64,000 nt of DNA, taken from Geodermatophilus nigrescens. Lineage in GTDB: Bacteria; Actinomycetota; Actinomycetes; Mycobacteriales; Geodermatophilaceae. A program made the position numbers and the translations under genes. The notes beneath the pieces are model-generated. The model was not told the DNA's origin. It saw only the letters and a program-made list of their open reading frames with translations, and searched no databases. The stretch covers positions 1,219,663 through 1,283,662 of the forward strand of contig NZ_FQVX01000002.1 of NCBI RefSeq assembly GCF_900129495.1, in the 5' to 3' direction. Shown here piece after piece: positions 63,926 to 64,000 of the stretch. Each line of letters starts with the position of its first letter. Positions within the stretch are counted from its first letter, which is position 1.

Positions 63926-64000
63926 GTCCGGCGGCGTCCTACTCTCCCACCCCGTCTCCAGGGCAGTACCATCGGCGCTGAGAGGCTTAGCTTCCGGGTT
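63926..64000 (-). rRNA. rrf: 5S ribosomal RNA, 3' part (continues beyond the window)
   Basis: On the minus strand the sequence reads AACCCGGAAGCTAAGCCTC, then GATGGTACTGCCC, then GGGAGAGTAGGACGCC, and ends at CGCCGGAC, which matches actinobacterial 5S rRNA from about the middle to the 3' end. The rest of the gene, and presumably 23S and 16S, are beyond the right edge. Confidence 0.95.

Overview
The window is dense, very GC-rich bacterial chromosome with many GTG starts and 4-base GTGA/ATGA gene overlaps. The gene order is the conserved actinobacterial DNA-metabolism neighbourhood: nrdJ-nrdR-lexA, hflX, dapF-miaA, miaB, gluABCD, recX-recA, lhr, nei, clgR-pgsA-rimO-ftsK, rnj-dapA-dfrA-thyA. Base composition and gene set fit a Geodermatophilaceae-type actinobacterium (Blastococcus, Geodermatophilus or Modestobacter); the genus is inference. 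I see no phage, transposon, CRISPR array or tRNA. The right edge enters the 3' end of a 5S rRNA gene on the minus strand.

Layout. 1-4.0 kb: B12-dependent ribonucleotide reductase (partial) and its regulator NrdR, then a LysM protein divergent from lexA with two SOS boxes between them. 4.1-7.9 kb: secreted propeller-like protein, PAP2 phosphatase, HflX. 7.9-9.7 kb: TetR regulator divergent from a two-gene cassette. 9.7-15.8 kb: lysine and tRNA-modification housekeeping genes (dapF, miaA, DUF349, miaB). 15.9-19.2 kb: GluABCD-type amino-acid importer. 20.8-22.6 kb: recA-recX. 22.7-26.4 kb: a translationally coupled ABC exporter and two-component operon lying between recA and DUF3046. 26.5-30.3 kb: DUF3046, MarR regulator, a 36-residue membrane peptide, MFS transporter, acyl-CoA dehydrogenase. 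30.4-37.5 kb: Lhr helicase, a protein with three cold-shock domains, Nei-type glycosylase. 37.6-45.8 kb: PspA, PfkB kinase, GH13 enzyme and an LpqY-SugABC-like importer. 45.9-52.6 kb: DUF4032 kinase-like protein, ClgR, PgsA, RimO, FtsK. 52.7-57.2 kb: S9 peptidase, ECF sigma/anti-sigma pair, repetitive surface protein. 57.3-64 kb: RNase J, DapA, DfrA, ThyA, YcaQ-like protein, GNAT, DUF2461, 5S rRNA.

How the genes work together. DNA damage is the strongest theme. lexA, the LysM gene and recA have SOS boxes, recA also has a PafBC-type promoter candidate, and RecX, Lhr, Nei, the YcaQ-like protein, FtsK and the nucleotide-supply genes nrdJ, thyA and dfrA share the window. A second theme is promoter architecture. 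At least seventeen genes have a -10-like hexamer ending 6-8 bases before the start codon and no Shine-Dalgarno, which points to leaderless mRNAs. Inducible genes (lexA, LysM, recA, nrdR, clgR, pspA, the sigma factor, the TetR target) instead have leaders and ribosome binding sites. Smaller candidates for undescribed biology are the TetR-controlled CrtA-like/SnoaL-like pair, the triple cold-shock protein, the 36-residue peptide at a MarR operator, and the DUF4032 kinase-like protein.
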